The notes: generated by a model from the letters alone, not told the origin. A stretch of DNA of 54,107 nucleotides from Paracoccus yeei ATCC BAA-599 (GCF_000622145.1 NZ_JHWH01000028.1:1-54107); one strand, 5' to 3'. Positions 23,273 to 33,336 are shown, counted from the first letter of the stretch. Numbers and translations: made by a program.

Positions 23273-24370
23273 ATGTCCATCGTCATCGAGACCATGACCA
23301 AAAGCTTTGGCGGCACCTCGGTTCTGCGGGGGATCGACCTGACCGTGGAGTCGGGCGAACTTGTCGCGCTGCTGGGTCCCTCGGGGTCGGGCAAGACGAC
23401 GCTGCTGAAGATCATCGCCGGGCTGGAATGGCCCGATGCCGGGCGGCTTGTGGTGAATGGCGCGGACTGGCTGAACCTTGCGGCGCAAGACCGGCGCATC
23501 GGCTTCGTGTTCCAGCACTATGCGCTGTTTCCGCACATGACCGTGCGCGACAACCTTGCCTTTGGCCTGACGGTGCGGCCCCGCGCGCAGCGTCCGGGCA
23601 CGGAGGTGATCGCCGCGAAGGTGCAGGAGCTGCTGCATTTCCTGCAGATCGCCGACCTTGGCGACCGCTATCCCGCGCAGCTGTCGGGGGGCCAGCGCCA
23701 GCGGGTCGCGCTGGGGCGGGCGCTGGCGATCGAACCCACGGTGCTGCTGCTGGACGAACCCTTCGGCGCGCTCGATGCCGCGGTGCGCCGCGACCTGCGC
23801 GCCTGGCTGCGTTCGGTGCACGAGGAAACCGGATCGACCACGATCTTCGTCACCCACGACCAGGAGGAAGCCTTCGAACTGGCCGACCGCGTCGTGGTGA
23901 TGGGCGAGGGCCGGATCGAGCAGATCGGCAATGCCGACCAGATCCACGACCACCCGGCCAGCCCCTTCGTCGCCCGCTTCATGGGCGCCACGATCGAACT
24001 GCCGGTGACGCTCGTCTCGGGCCGGGCCGAGGCGCTGGGCCTGGACGCCGGCCGCCTGCCCCGCCGCGCCCTGCCGGACGGAGCCGCGACCCTGTTCCTG
24101 CGCCCCGATGACGTGGTGCCGGTGGCCGACCCCGCCGGGCGCTGGCAGGTGGCGCGCTGCACATCGAACGGGGCGGTGCTGCGCATCGACCTGACGGATG
24201 GCCACAGGCAAATCCCCGTCGACCTGCCCCGCCGCGCGCCCGAGGCGCGGGGCCTGTGCAAGGGCACCCGCGTCACCCTGCGCGCCGAGGCCGGCGCGAT
24301 CTTTTCCGCCGGGCGCGACGAGCCCGCCGTTTCTGTCGCCCCCTTCCCCCGCAAGGAGAACCGCCTATGA
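23273..24370 (+). CDS. cysA: Sulfate/thiosulfate import ATPase CysA
   Basis: 365 residues. ABC ATPase motifs are complete: Walker A GPSGSGKTT (about 35-43), Q-loop FQHYALFPHMTVRDNLAFGL, signature LSGGQRQRVALGRALAIEP, Walker B LLLLDEPFGALD, and the switch His in FVTHDQEEA. The C-terminal 110 residues form the TOBE-like regulatory region. The ATG at 23273 follows GGAGG by 3-6 bp; the earlier ATG at 23252 has no site. It overlaps the binding protein gene by 4 bp. Gene order cysA-sbp-cysT-cysW gives a complete importer. Specificity for sulfate, thiosulfate or a related oxyanion is from family likeness. Confidence 0.92.
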   Translation: MSIVIETMTKSFGGTSVLRGIDLTVESGELVALLGPSGSGKTTLLKIIAGLEWPDAGRLVVNGADWLNLAAQDRRIGFVFQHYALFPHMTVRDNLAFGLTVRPRAQRPGTEVIAAKVQELLHFLQIADLGDRYPAQLSGGQRQRVALGRALAIEPTVLLLDEPFGALDAAVRRDLRAWLRSVHEETGSTTIFVTHDQEEAFELADRVVVMGEGRIEQIGNADQIHDHPASPFVARFMGATIELPVTLVSGRAEALGLDAGRLPRRALPDGAATLFLRPDDVVPVADPAGRWQVARCTSNGAVLRIDLTDGHRQIPVDLPRRAPEARGLCKGTRVTLRAEAGAIFSAGRDEPAVSVAPFPRKENRL

Positions 24371-25362
24371 TCACCAAACTGCGCATCGCGGCCCTGGCCC
24401 TGGTGCTGGGCGCCAGCCCGGCCCTGGCCCAGGACAAGATCCTGAACGTCAGCTACGACATCGCGCGCGAACTGTTCGAGGCGTTGAACCCCGAGTTCCA
24501 GACCTACTGGAAGGACAAGACCGGCCGCGAGGTGACCATCGACCAAAGCCACGGCGGATCGTCGAAACAGGCGCGGGCCATCCTTGAGGGGCTGCCGGCC
24601 GACGTGGTGACGTTCAACCAGGAAACCGACGTGGACGTGCTGGCCAAGAACGGCTTCGTGGCCGAAAACTGGCGCGAGGCGCTGCCGAACGGGGCCTCGC
24701 CCTATTACTCGCTGCCGGCCTTCCTGGTGCGCAAGGGCAACCCCAAGGGGATCAAGGATTGGTCCGACCTGGCCCGCGACGACGTCCAGGCGGTGTTCCC
24801 GAACCCCAAGACCAGCGGCAACGGACGCTATACCTATCTGGCCGCCTATGCCTATGCCCTGACGCAAGAGGGCGGCTCGCCCGAAAAGGCCCAGGAATTC
24901 GTCGGCAAGATCTTCGCCAATGTCCCCGTTTTCGACACCGGCGGCCGCGCCGCGACCCAGACCTTCGCCGAACGCAGCATCGGCGACGTGCTGGTTACCT
25001 TCGAGGCCGAAACCAAGGGCATCGCCAAGCAGTACGCCGACCAGGGCTTCGAGGCGATCACCCCAGCCACCAGCCTGTTTGCCGCCTTTCCGGTCGCCGT
25101 CGTGACCGAGAACGCCGAGAAGAACGGCTCGCTGGAGGTTTCGACCGAATATCTGACGTGGCTTTACACGCCCGAGGCGCAGGAGACCCTGGCCGAGAAC
25201 CATTTCCGCGTGACCGACAAGGAGGTGGCGGCCAAGCACGCGGCCGAGTTTCCGCAGGTCAAGCTGCTGACGGTGGACGAGGTCTTTGGCGGCTGGGACA
25301 AGGTCAACGCCGAGCACCTGGCCGATGGCGGCATCCTCGACACCGTCTTCGTCAACCGCTGA
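24367..25362 (+). CDS. sbp: Periplasmic sulfate-binding protein
   Basis: 331 residues. A Sec signal peptide is present (MITKLRIAALALVLGASPAL, cut after ALA). The mature part has the Sbp/CysP hallmarks LNVSYDIARELFEALNPEFQ, QSHGGSSKQARAILEGLPAD, FPNPKTSGNGRYTYLAAYAY and GVATRAATQTF-like anion loop (GGRAATQTFAER). It captures sulfate in the periplasm and hands it to CysT/CysW. The start overlaps the cysA stop (ATGA). Confidence 0.92.
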   Translation: MITKLRIAALALVLGASPALAQDKILNVSYDIARELFEALNPEFQTYWKDKTGREVTIDQSHGGSSKQARAILEGLPADVVTFNQETDVDVLAKNGFVAENWREALPNGASPYYSLPAFLVRKGNPKGIKDWSDLARDDVQAVFPNPKTSGNGRYTYLAAYAYALTQEGGSPEKAQEFVGKIFANVPVFDTGGRAATQTFAERSIGDVLVTFEAETKGIAKQYADQGFEAITPATSLFAAFPVAVVTENAEKNGSLEVSTEYLTWLYTPEAQETLAENHFRVTDKEVAAKHAAEFPQVKLLTVDEVFGGWDKVNAEHLADGGILDTVFVNR

Positions 25363-25372
25363 CGGCAATCCC

Positions 25373-26215
25373 GTGAGCGCCGGCGTCATCCGACCCAAAC
25401 GCGTGCTGCCGGGCTTTTCGCTGAGCCTTGGCACCACGCTGCTTTTTGTCGCGCTGATCATCCTGATCCCGGTGATCGCGCTGGTGCTGAAGGGCGCCGA
25501 AATCGGGCCGGCCCGCTTCTGGGCCATCATCTCGGCCCCGCGCACGCTGGCGGCGCTTCGGGTGACGGTGACGGCGGCCTTTGCCGCCACCCTCTTCAAC
25601 GCCTTCTACGGCCTGCTGATGGCCTGGGTGCTGACCCGCTATGACTTTCCGGGCAAGCGCATCCTGGACGCGCTGATGGATGTCCCCTTTGCGCTGCCCA
25701 CGGCGGTCGCGGGCATCTCGCTGACGGCGCTTTATTCGGCGAACGGCTGGTTCGGCGCGCCGCTGGCGGGGCTGGGCATCGAGGTGGTCTATACGCTGGG
25801 AGGCGTGATCCTGGCGATGACCTTCACCTCGATTCCCTTCGTCGTGCGCGCGATCCAGCCGGTGCTCGAGGATCTGGACCCGACGCTCGAGCAGGCGGCG
25901 ATGACGCTGGGCGCGCGGCCCTTTGCCATCTTCCGCCGGGTGGTGCTGCCGGCGATCTGGCCGGCCTGGCTGTCGGGTTCGACCATTGCCTTTGCCCGCA
26001 GCCTGGGGGAATTCGGCGCGGTGGTCTTCATCGCCGGCAACCTGCCCTTCAAGACCGAGATCGCGGCGCTTCTGGCCTATATCCGGCTCGAGGAATACGA
26101 CTATCAGGGCGCGGCGGCCATTGCGCTTGTGCTGCTGGTGCTGGCGCTGGTGCTGCTGGCCTTTTCCAACTGGATCCAGTTCCGCGCCACCCGCCATCTG
26201 GAGCCCGCGGCATGA
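25373..26215 (+). CDS. cysT: Sulfate ABC permease CysT
   Basis: 280 residues from a GTG at 25373, 10 bp after the sbp stop. Six membrane segments can be seen. The EAA loop reads EQAAMTLGARPFAIFRRVVL and sits before PAIWPAWLSGSTIAFARSLGE, as in CysT/CysU. An ATG further upstream (25286) would overlap sbp deeply and is rejected. It pairs with CysW in the inner membrane and overlaps its gene by 4 bp. Confidence 0.92.
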   Translation: MSAGVIRPKRVLPGFSLSLGTTLLFVALIILIPVIALVLKGAEIGPARFWAIISAPRTLAALRVTVTAAFAATLFNAFYGLLMAWVLTRYDFPGKRILDALMDVPFALPTAVAGISLTALYSANGWFGAPLAGLGIEVVYTLGGVILAMTFTSIPFVVRAIQPVLEDLDPTLEQAAMTLGARPFAIFRRVVLPAIWPAWLSGSTIAFARSLGEFGAVVFIAGNLPFKTEIAALLAYIRLEEYDYQGAAAIALVLLVLALVLLAFSNWIQFRATRHLEPAA

Positions 26216-27033
26216 GCCTGTCCCTGACCGACGCCCCCGGCCAAAGCCGCACGGTGCCGCGCCTGCTGATCGGGCTGGCCTTCGCGCTGACCGCGCTGTT
26301 CGTCGTGGCGCCGCTGGCCTTCATCTTCTGGCGCGCCTTCGCCGAGGGCTGGGCCGTCTACCTGGGCAACATCACCGATCCCCTGACCCGGCACGCGATC
26401 TGGCTGACCACGCTGGTCGCGGTGATCGTGGTGCCGGTCAACGTGGCCTTCGGCATCGCCGCCGCCTGGGCCATCGCCCGCTTTCGCTTTCCCGGCCGCA
26501 AGCTGCTGGTCACGCTGATCGAGATCCCCTTTTCGATTTCGCCCATCATCGCGGGCATCTGCTATCTGCTGCTTTACGGCCGGCAGGGCCTGCTGGGGCC
26601 CTGGCTTGCCGACCACGACATCAAGATCATGTTCGCGATTCCCGGGATCGTGCTGGTCACGATGTTCGTCACCGCCCCTTTCGTCGCGCGCGAGGTGCTG
26701 CCGCTGATGCAGGCCCAGGGCTCGGAACAGGAACAGGCGGCGGTGACGCTGGGCGCGCGGGGCTGGCAGGTGTTTTCCCGCGTGACCCTGCCGAACATCC
26801 GCTGGGCGCTGCTTTACGGCGCGGTCCTGTGCACGGCGCGCGCAGTCGGCGAATTCGGCGGCGTCTCGGTCGTGTCGGGCGCGATCCGGGGGCAGACGAA
26901 CACCCTGCCCCTGCAGATCGAACTGATGTTCAACGACCTGAACACGACCGGCGCCTTCGCCGCCGCCTCGACCCTGACCGTCATCGCGCTGGTGGTGCTG
27001 GTGGTCAAGGCTGCGTTGGAAAGTCGCAGGTAG
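26212..27033 (+). CDS. cysW: Sulfate ABC permease CysW
   Basis: 273 residues with six membrane segments. The EAA loop is EQAAVTLGARGWQVFSRVTL, followed by GAVLCTARAVGEFGGVSVVS, characteristic of CysW. It ends the operon. Start and cysT stop overlap (ATGA). With CysT it forms the channel driven by CysA. No cysteine-biosynthesis gene or regulator is in the window next to it. Confidence 0.92.
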   Translation: MSLSLTDAPGQSRTVPRLLIGLAFALTALFVVAPLAFIFWRAFAEGWAVYLGNITDPLTRHAIWLTTLVAVIVVPVNVAFGIAAAWAIARFRFPGRKLLVTLIEIPFSISPIIAGICYLLLYGRQGLLGPWLADHDIKIMFAIPGIVLVTMFVTAPFVAREVLPLMQAQGSEQEQAAVTLGARGWQVFSRVTLPNIRWALLYGAVLCTARAVGEFGGVSVVSGAIRGQTNTLPLQIELMFNDLNTTGAFAAASTLTVIALVVLVVKAALESRR

Positions 27034-27089
27034 GCCGCTGGCGGGATTGTCAGTGGACTTGCCCCCCGCCCTGACCTTAGGCTTGAACC

Positions 27090-27815
27090 ATGGACGCCGT
27101 GCTCAAGGACCACCCGACCCAATGCCCCAGCCTGCCGAAGCCGCGCAGCTTCTGGCAGCGCATTGCCGACCGCCTGGCGGCGCTACTGGGCGCCCCTCGC
27201 GCGGCCACGCCGCCGGAAAAGTCGGTGGCCTTCACCATCGCGGTGATCGCGCTGGGCGCGAAGCTTGCCAAGGCCGACGGTGCGGTGGCCCGGTCCGAGG
27301 TCGCGGCCTTTCGCCGGGTCTTCATCATCCCGCGGGCCGAGGAAAAGAACGCCGCCCGCGTCTTTGACCTGGCGCGGCAGGACGTCGCGGGTTTCGACGC
27401 CTGGGCGCGGCGGATCGCCGCCATGTTCCCGCAGGGCGACCCGGTGCTGGCCGATGTGCTGGAGGGGCTCTACATCATCGCCGTGGCCGACGCCGAGCTG
27501 AACGAGGCCGAGATCGTCTTTCTGGACGAGGTCGCCCGCATCTTCGGCATCCCCGAGCCGCAGGCCGCCGCGATCCGCGCCCGTCACGACCGCCGCCGCG
27601 GCTGCCCCTCGTGCGAGGTGCTGGGCATCAGCCCCGACACGCCCCTGCCCGAGGCGCGCAAGCGCTGGCGCGACCTGGTCCGCGAAAGCCACCCCGACCG
27701 CGCCATCGCCCGCGGCCTGCCGCCCGAGGCGATCCGCCTGGCCGAGGCGCGCACCCGCGCCCTGAACGAAGCCTGGGACGCGTTCCGAAACCAGTATCGC
27801 CCCCGCGTCGCCTGA
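27090..27815 (+). CDS. TerB-like and J-domain protein (DjlA-like)
   Basis: 241 residues. Residues about 45-160 are a TerB-type helical domain (FTIAVIALGAKLAKADGAVA, FRRVFIIPRAEEKNAARVFD). The C-terminus is a J domain, with SCEVLGISPDTPLPEARKRW and the key HPD in ESHPDRAIARGLP. J domains stimulate DnaK ATPase. Unlike E. coli DjlA there is no N-terminal membrane segment. The chaperone partner is therefore probably cytosolic DnaK; client unknown. Confidence 0.85.
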   Translation: MDAVLKDHPTQCPSLPKPRSFWQRIADRLAALLGAPRAATPPEKSVAFTIAVIALGAKLAKADGAVARSEVAAFRRVFIIPRAEEKNAARVFDLARQDVAGFDAWARRIAAMFPQGDPVLADVLEGLYIIAVADAELNEAEIVFLDEVARIFGIPEPQAAAIRARHDRRRGCPSCEVLGISPDTPLPEARKRWRDLVRESHPDRAIARGLPPEAIRLAEARTRALNEAWDAFRNQYRPRVA

Positions 27816-27862
27816 CGGAACCGGCGCCGCCGTCCGGGGTTTCATCGCGGAAGGAAAGCCGA

Positions 27863-28291
27863 ATGATCCGACCGACTGCCGCCCTTGTCGCGCTTGTGCT
27901 GCTGGCCGGTCCCGGCCTGTCCCAGCCCTATGAACCGCCGCCCGCCGACCCACCGGATACGCAGGACACGCTGGACGGGTTCATGCAAGGCCTGCTGGAC
28001 CGTGCGCGACCATCTCTGGAAAGGCTGGGCCGCGACCTGGGCGGGCTTGCGCAGGATGTGGGCCCGGTCATGGGCGAAATCGGCGATCTGATGGATGACG
28101 TGAAGAACTATCAGGCCCCCGAGCGTCTGGAAAACGGCGATATCCTGATCCGCCGCCGTGCCGAGGCTCCGCCGCCCCCGCCCATCGGGCCGAACCTGCG
28201 CGACATGATGCGGCCCGCGCCCGAGGCGCCCGCCCCCGACAAACCGGCGCCCCTGCCGCCGCGCGACCCGGCCTCCGAAATCGAGCTTTAG
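27863..28291 (+). CDS. Secreted Pro-rich hypothetical protein
   Basis: 142 residues. A signal peptide is clear (MIRPTAALVALVLLAGPGLS, cut near LSQ), followed by a Pro-rich linker and a helical stretch FMQGLLDRARPSLERLGRDL. The segment NYQAPERLENGDILIRRRAE is a conserved feature of short AAA+-family-named but unrelated Rhodobacteraceae exported proteins. An AAGGA site precedes the ATG. Function unknown; it would sit in the periplasm. The stop overlaps the convergent glycosyltransferase end by 4 bp. Confidence 0.65.
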   Translation: MIRPTAALVALVLLAGPGLSQPYEPPPADPPDTQDTLDGFMQGLLDRARPSLERLGRDLGGLAQDVGPVMGEIGDLMDDVKNYQAPERLENGDILIRRRAEAPPPPPIGPNLRDMMRPAPEAPAPDKPAPLPPRDPASEIEL

Positions 28292-29502
28292 GGCGCGAAT
28301 CCCTCGACCCAGTCGATCAGGCGCGGCAGGCTCTGGCGCTTCAGGTCATAGCCGTCCACGATGGTCTGGCGCGCCGCCGCCCCCAGCCGCGGGGCATCGG
28401 GGTCGCCCGCCAGCGCGCGGATCAGCGCGGCCTCCAACGCGGGCTGGTCGAAGAACGGGACCAGCCGCCCGTTTTCCCCGTCCCGTATCAGTTCGCGCAC
28501 CGGCTCGGTGTCCGAGGCGACGATCTGACAGCCCGCCGCCATCGCCTCGGTCAGGGACCAGCTTAGGACAAAGGGATAGGTCAGATAGCAGTGCACCCGC
28601 GCGACCTGCAGCAGCGACAGGTATTGCGGATAAGGCACGCGGCCCAGGAAATGGATGCGCGACAGGTCCAGCTGGCCGTCAAGTTCGGCCAGCATCTTGG
28701 CCTTCCAGCTGTCGGCGTCCTGCGGCTTGCCGCCATAGCTGACGCCGTCGCCGCCGATCAGCACGACCTGCGCACCGGGCCGCGCCCGCATCACCGCCGG
28801 CAGAGCCCGCATGAAGCGGTGAAAGCCGCGATAGGGCTCGAGCGAGCGCGAGACATAGCTGAGCACCTCGTCCCCCGCCGTCAGCACCCTGCCGTCGGGC
28901 AGGGTCAGGCTGGCGGCGGGGTTGGGCTTGACGATGTCGGTGTCGATCCCGTCATGGATCACCGTCAGCTTCTGGCGCAGTTCGGGCGGGAAGCTGTCGG
29001 CCTGATAGCGCGTGGGCGACAGGCCCGCGTCGGCCTGCACCAGCCCCTGGATCAGATGGGCCGAGCGTGACAGCGTGCTGACCCGGCCCTCGTCGCTGTC
29101 GGGGGTGATCTCGGGGTCGAAGCCCACGTCATGGCCGCGCGTCCGATACAGCAGCTCGGCATAGACCAGCAGCTTCGCATCGGACCAGATCTCGCGCAGG
29201 AACAGCGTCTCGCCCCAGCCGGAATGGCCAAAGATCAGGTCGGGCACATAGCCGTGCTGGTCGCGCAGCGCCCGGCAGCCGCGCGCGGCCAGCCAGCCCC
29301 GTTCGGCGTGGTCGGCATAGGACCGGGCCAAACCGCGTACGGTGTTTTCACCCGGCGCCTTGTAGCGCACGACCTGCACCGGCGAGGGGCGCTGGTTCTT
29401 TTCGTCGGTCAGGGCCAGCACCTTGTGGCCGCGCGCGGCCAGCGCCGGCGCCAGATGCAGGAACTGGCCGGGGAAATTCTGGTGAACGAACAGGATCTTC
29501 AT
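28288..29502 (-). CDS. Group 4 glycosyltransferase
   Basis: 404 residues. MKILFVHQNFPGQFLHLAPA is the N-terminal GT-B domain start. The C-terminal donor-binding domain holds LGRVPYPQYLSLLQVARVHC and the E-x7-E region SLTEAMAAGCQIVASDTEPV. It transfers a sugar from a nucleotide donor; donor and acceptor are unknown. Its start overlaps the end of the YejF-like gene by 4 bp, so it is read with that operon. Confidence 0.85.
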   Translation of the reverse strand: MKILFVHQNFPGQFLHLAPALAARGHKVLALTDEKNQRPSPVQVVRYKAPGENTVRGLARSYADHAERGWLAARGCRALRDQHGYVPDLIFGHSGWGETLFLREIWSDAKLLVYAELLYRTRGHDVGFDPEITPDSDEGRVSTLSRSAHLIQGLVQADAGLSPTRYQADSFPPELRQKLTVIHDGIDTDIVKPNPAASLTLPDGRVLTAGDEVLSYVSRSLEPYRGFHRFMRALPAVMRARPGAQVVLIGGDGVSYGGKPQDADSWKAKMLAELDGQLDLSRIHFLGRVPYPQYLSLLQVARVHCYLTYPFVLSWSLTEAMAAGCQIVASDTEPVRELIRDGENGRLVPFFDQPALEAALIRALAGDPDAPRLGAAARQTIVDGYDLKRQSLPRLIDWVEGFAP

Positions 29503-31094
29503 GCGAGCTTCGTCAGAAAGGCGGCCTCGATCAGGCGGCGGGTGTAATCGCTTTTCGGCGCGTCGAAGACCTCGGCGGTGGTGCCCTGCTCGACCACCTC
29601 GCCGGCGCGCATAACCATGATCTGGTGCGACATGGCGCGCACCACCCGCAGGTCGTGGCTGATGAACAGGAAGGCCAGCCCGTGCTTGCGTTGCAAGCCG
29701 CGCAGCAACTCCACGATCTGGACCTGCACGGTCATGTCCAGCGCGCTGGTGGGTTCGTCCAGGACGACCAGCCTGGGGTTCAGGATCATGGCGCGCGCGA
29801 TGGCGATGCGCTGGCGCTGGCCGCCGCTGAATTCATGCGGATAGCGGTGCATCATCGCGGGGTCCAGGCCCACCTCGGCCATGATCGCGGAAACCATCTC
29901 GCGCCGGTCGCGGCCCGGCTCGATCCCGTGGACGCCAAGGCCCTCGGCGATGATCTGCTCGACCGTCATCCGCGGCGACAGGCTGCCGTAGGGGTCCTGG
30001 AACACGATCTGCATGTCGCGCCGCAATCCCCGCAGCGCCCGCCCGTCCAGGCGCGCGATGTCGCGGCCCATATAGACGATCGGCCCCTCGCTTTGGATCA
30101 GCCGCATGATCGCCAAGGCCAGCGTCGTCTTGCCCGAGCCGGATTCGCCCACGATGCCCAGCGTCTCGCCCACGCGCACGGTCAGGCTGGCGCCGTTCAC
30201 CGCCTTGACGTGGCCCACGGTGCGGCGCAGGAAGCCGCGCTGGATCGGAAACCAGACCTTCAGGTCGCGGGTGGACACCACCTCGGGCGGGTCGCCCACC
30301 AAGGGCTCGGCCAGGCCCTTCGGTTCGGCGGCCAGCAGCATGCGGGTGTATTCGTGCTGCGGATCGGCAAAGATCGCCTCGACCGGACCTTGTTCCACGA
30401 TCTCGCCCCCCTTCATCACGCAGACCCGGTCGGCGATGCGGCGCACCAGCCCCAGGTCGTGGCTGATGAACAGCATCGACAGCCCCTCGGCGGCCTTGAG
30501 TTCGGCCAGAAGCTCCATGATCTGGGCCTGGATGGTCACGTCCAGCGCCGTCGTCGGTTCGTCCGCGATCAGCAGTTCGGGACCGTTCGCCAGGGCCATC
30601 GCGATCATGATGCGCTGGCGCTGGCCGCCGGAAAACTGGTGCGGATAATCGGCCAGCCGCTGTTCAGGGTCGCGGATGCCCACCCGGGTCAGCAGTTCCA
30701 CGATCCGGGCCCGCGCCGCCTGCCCGCGCAACCCCTGGTGCAGCGCCAGGCTTTCGCCCAGTTGGCGTTCCAGCGTGTGCAGCGGGTTCAGCGATGTCAT
30801 CGGTTCCTGAAAGATGAAGCTGATGTCATTGCCGCGCACCCGGCGCAACTCGGGTTCAGACGCGCCGACAAGCTCGCGCCCGGCGTAGCGGACCGAACCC
30901 TCAAGCTCGGCCGCCTCACCCAGCAAGCCCACCGTCGACAGCGCCGTGACCGACTTGCCGCTGCCGGATTCGCCCACCAGCGCAACGGTTTCGCCCTTGC
31001 CGACCGCAAAGCTGACGCCCCGCACCGCCGGCACCAGCCGCCCGTCCTGCCGGAACCCGATCCGCAGGTTTTCGACTTGCAGGACCGGGGTCAT
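29499..31094 (-). CDS. yejF: Dual-domain peptide ABC ATPase (YejF-like)
   Basis: 531 residues with two complete ATPase domains. First: Walker A GESGSGKSV, signature FSGGQRQRIMIAMALANGP, Walker B LLIADEPTTALD. Second: Walker A GESGSGKTT, signature FSGGQRQRIAIARAMILNP, Walker B LVVLDEPTSALD. Each ends with the LPxxP-type oligopeptide-binding tail seen in OppD/F families. It powers uptake through YejB/YejE. The genes run yejA-yejB-yejE-yejF in the minus direction with overlaps of 4 bp. Confidence 0.92.
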   Translation of the reverse strand: MTPVLQVENLRIGFRQDGRLVPAVRGVSFAVGKGETVALVGESGSGKSVTALSTVGLLGEAAELEGSVRYAGRELVGASEPELRRVRGNDISFIFQEPMTSLNPLHTLERQLGESLALHQGLRGQAARARIVELLTRVGIRDPEQRLADYPHQFSGGQRQRIMIAMALANGPELLIADEPTTALDVTIQAQIMELLAELKAAEGLSMLFISHDLGLVRRIADRVCVMKGGEIVEQGPVEAIFADPQHEYTRMLLAAEPKGLAEPLVGDPPEVVSTRDLKVWFPIQRGFLRRTVGHVKAVNGASLTVRVGETLGIVGESGSGKTTLALAIMRLIQSEGPIVYMGRDIARLDGRALRGLRRDMQIVFQDPYGSLSPRMTVEQIIAEGLGVHGIEPGRDRREMVSAIMAEVGLDPAMMHRYPHEFSGGQRQRIAIARAMILNPRLVVLDEPTSALDMTVQVQIVELLRGLQRKHGLAFLFISHDLRVVRAMSHQIMVMRAGEVVEQGTTAEVFDAPKSDYTRRLIEAAFLTKLA

Positions 31095-32197
31095 CGGAAC
31101 GTCTTTCTAGGGTCGAAGGCATCGCGCACGCCTTCGAAGATGAAGACCAGCAGCGACAGCATGATGGCAAAGCTGAAGAAGGCGGTGAAGCCCAGCCAGG
31201 GCGCCTGCAGGTTCTGCTTGGCCTGCAAGGCCAGTTCGCCCAGCGAGGGCGCCGAACTGGGCAGGCCGTATCCCAGGTAGTCCAGCGCGGCCAGCGAGGA
31301 AATCGTCCCGGTCACGACAAAGGGCAGCATGGTCAGCGTCGCCACCATCGCGTTGGGCAGGATGTGGCGGAACATGATGGTGCGGTCGGAAACCCCCAGC
31401 GCGCGCGCCGCGCGGACATATTCGAAATTGCGCGCCCGCAGGAATTCGGCCCGCACGACACCGACCAGCGCCGGCCATCCGAACAGGATCGAGACAAAGA
31501 CCAGCAGCCAGAAGCTGCGCCCGAGGATCGCGAACAGAATGATAATCACGTAAAGAGAAGGGGTTGATCCCCATATCTCAAGCAGTCTCTGAAACACCAG
31601 GTCGGTGCGGCCGCCGAAATAGCCCTGCACGGCACCGGCGGCGATGCCGATGACCGAACTGACGGCCGTCACGATCAGCGTGAACAGGACCGACAGGCGG
31701 AAGCCATAGATCACCCGCGCCAGCACATCGCGCGCGGTATCGTCCGTACCCAGCCAATGCGAAGCATCGGGCGCGCTTGGGGCGGTGCCCACGTTGTTGA
31801 TGGTGCGATAGTGATAGGGCACCGGCGGCCAGATCATCCAGCCGCGATGGACCGCCTCGCCCGCCACCTGGCCGGTTTCGGCCGCGGCGCGCTGCGTCCC
31901 CTCGGGGTCGTCCCAGCATTCCGGGCGCCCGCCGGTCAGGATCAGGCATTGCACCCCGGGGTCGGTATAGATCGCCTCGGTCCCGAAATCGCCCCCGAAG
32001 GTCGTTTCGGGATAGAACTGATAGACGGGGAAGTACAGGTTGCCGCGATAGCTGACGACGATCGGCTTGTCGTTGGCCAGCAGCTCGGCGAAAAGCGAGG
32101 CGACGAACATCACCGAAAAGAGGATCAGCGACCAGAAGGCGCGCTTGTTGCGGCGGAAATTTCGCAGCCGCCGGCGGTTCAGCTCGGACATCGCCAT
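31091..32197 (-). CDS. yejE: Peptide ABC permease (YejE-like)
   Basis: 368 residues from the ATG ending at 32197, which overlaps the yejB stop; a longer open frame upstream is antisense-like inside yejB. The N-terminus (LRNFRRNKRAFWSLILFSVM) and the long periplasmic insert with HRGWMIWPPVPYHYRTINNV are typical of YejE. The EAA loop is YVRAARALGVSDRTIMFRHI. It forms half of the channel with YejB. Confidence 0.92.
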   Translation of the reverse strand: MAMSELNRRRLRNFRRNKRAFWSLILFSVMFVASLFAELLANDKPIVVSYRGNLYFPVYQFYPETTFGGDFGTEAIYTDPGVQCLILTGGRPECWDDPEGTQRAAAETGQVAGEAVHRGWMIWPPVPYHYRTINNVGTAPSAPDASHWLGTDDTARDVLARVIYGFRLSVLFTLIVTAVSSVIGIAAGAVQGYFGGRTDLVFQRLLEIWGSTPSLYVIIILFAILGRSFWLLVFVSILFGWPALVGVVRAEFLRARNFEYVRAARALGVSDRTIMFRHILPNAMVATLTMLPFVVTGTISSLAALDYLGYGLPSSAPSLGELALQAKQNLQAPWLGFTAFFSFAIMLSLLVFIFEGVRDAFDPRKTFR

Positions 32198-33336
32198 CAG
32201 CCGGCCCTCCGCTCGAAGTCGATGCGCGGATCGACCAGCACATACATCAGGTCCGACAGGATGCCGACCAGAAGGCCCAGCAGGCCAAAGACGTAAAGCG
32301 TGCCGAAGATCACCGGGTAGTCGCGCTGCACCGCCGCCTCGAAGCCCAGCCGGCCCAGCCCGTCCAGCGAGAAGATCGTTTCGATCAGGATGGACGAGCC
32401 GAAGAAGACGCCCAGGAACATCGCCGGAAAACCCGCGATCACGATCAGCATGGCGTTGCGGAAGACATGGCCATACAGCACCCGCCGCTCGGTCAGGCCC
32501 TTGGCGCGGGCGGTCATGACGTATTGCTTGTTGATCTCGTCCAGGAAACTGTTCTTGGTCAGCAGGGTCAGCGTGGCAAAGCTGGAAATCGTGGTCGCCA
32601 CCACCGGCAGGGTGATGTGCCACAGATAGTCCTTGATCTTGCCCAGCAGGCTGAGGTCGGCGAAATTGTCGCTGGTCAGCCCGCGCAGCGGAAAGATGCG
32701 CCAATAGCTGCCGCCCGCGAACAGCACCATCAGCAGCACCGCGAACAGGAAGGCGGGGATCGCATAGCCGATGATGATTGCCCCGCTGGTCCAGGTGTCA
32801 AAGGGCGTGCCGTTCCTGACCGCCTTGCGGATGCCCAGCGGGATCGAGATCAGATAGGCGATCAGCGTGGACCACAGGCCCAGCGTGATCGAGACCGGCA
32901 TCTTTTCCAGCACCAGGTCGATCACCGAGACCGAGCGGAAGAAGCTGGTCCCGAAATCGAAGCGGACATAGTTGCCCAGCATGATCAGGAAACGCTCGGC
33001 CGCGCCGATCTTTTCCTTGCGGCAATCGGGCGATTTCAGGTCCGGCGCACCCTGGTGGGCGGCGTCGCAGGTGATGCGGGCAAAGCCCATCTGCACCTCA
33101 AGCTGGTCCAGCAACTCGGGCGGAATACCGCGCGCGCCGGCGTATTCGGTGTTCTGCGCCGCATCGCCGCCCCCGCCCGAGATGTTGCGGAAGGCGTCGC
33201 CCTCGCCCTGGACGCGGGCGATCACCTGCTCGATCGGGCCGCCCGGAACGAATTGGGTCAGCGTGAAATTGACCAGCATGATGCCGATCAAGGTGGGAAT
33301 GATCAGCAGCAAGCGCCGCAGGATATAGGCTGCCAT
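32197..33336 (-). CDS. yejB: Peptide ABC permease (YejB-like)
   Basis: 379 residues. [20 protein letters not shown] and the next segment, [20 protein letters not shown], are the classic dipeptide-type permease N-terminus. A periplasmic insert (about residues 50-130) is followed by five more membrane segments and the EAA loop [20 protein letters not shown]. It partners YejE. In enterobacteria the Yej system takes in microcin C and short peptides; the natural substrate here is unknown. Confidence 0.92.
   Translation of the reverse strand: MAAYILRRLLLIIPTLIGIMLVNFTLTQFVPGGPIEQVIARVQGEGDAFRNISGGGGDAAQNTEYAGARGIPPELLDQLEVQMGFARITCDAAHQGAPDLKSPDCRKEKIGAAERFLIMLGNYVRFDFGTSFFRSVSVIDLVLEKMPVSITLGLWSTLIAYLISIPLGIRKAVRNGTPFDTWTSGAIIIGYAIPAFLFAVLLMVLFAGGSYWRIFPLRGLTSDNFADLSLLGKIKDYLWHITLPVVATTISSFATLTLLTKNSFLDEINKQYVMTARAKGLTERRVLYGHVFRNAMLIVIAGFPAMFLGVFFGSSILIETIFSLDGLGRLGFEAAVQRDYPVIFGTLYVFGLLGLLVGILSDLMYVLVDPRIDFERRAG

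Noticed and set aside
22454..24211. 585-codon minus-strand frame over the acetyltransferase and cysA
   Set aside because: Overlaps two well-supported genes in other frames and has shadow-like composition.
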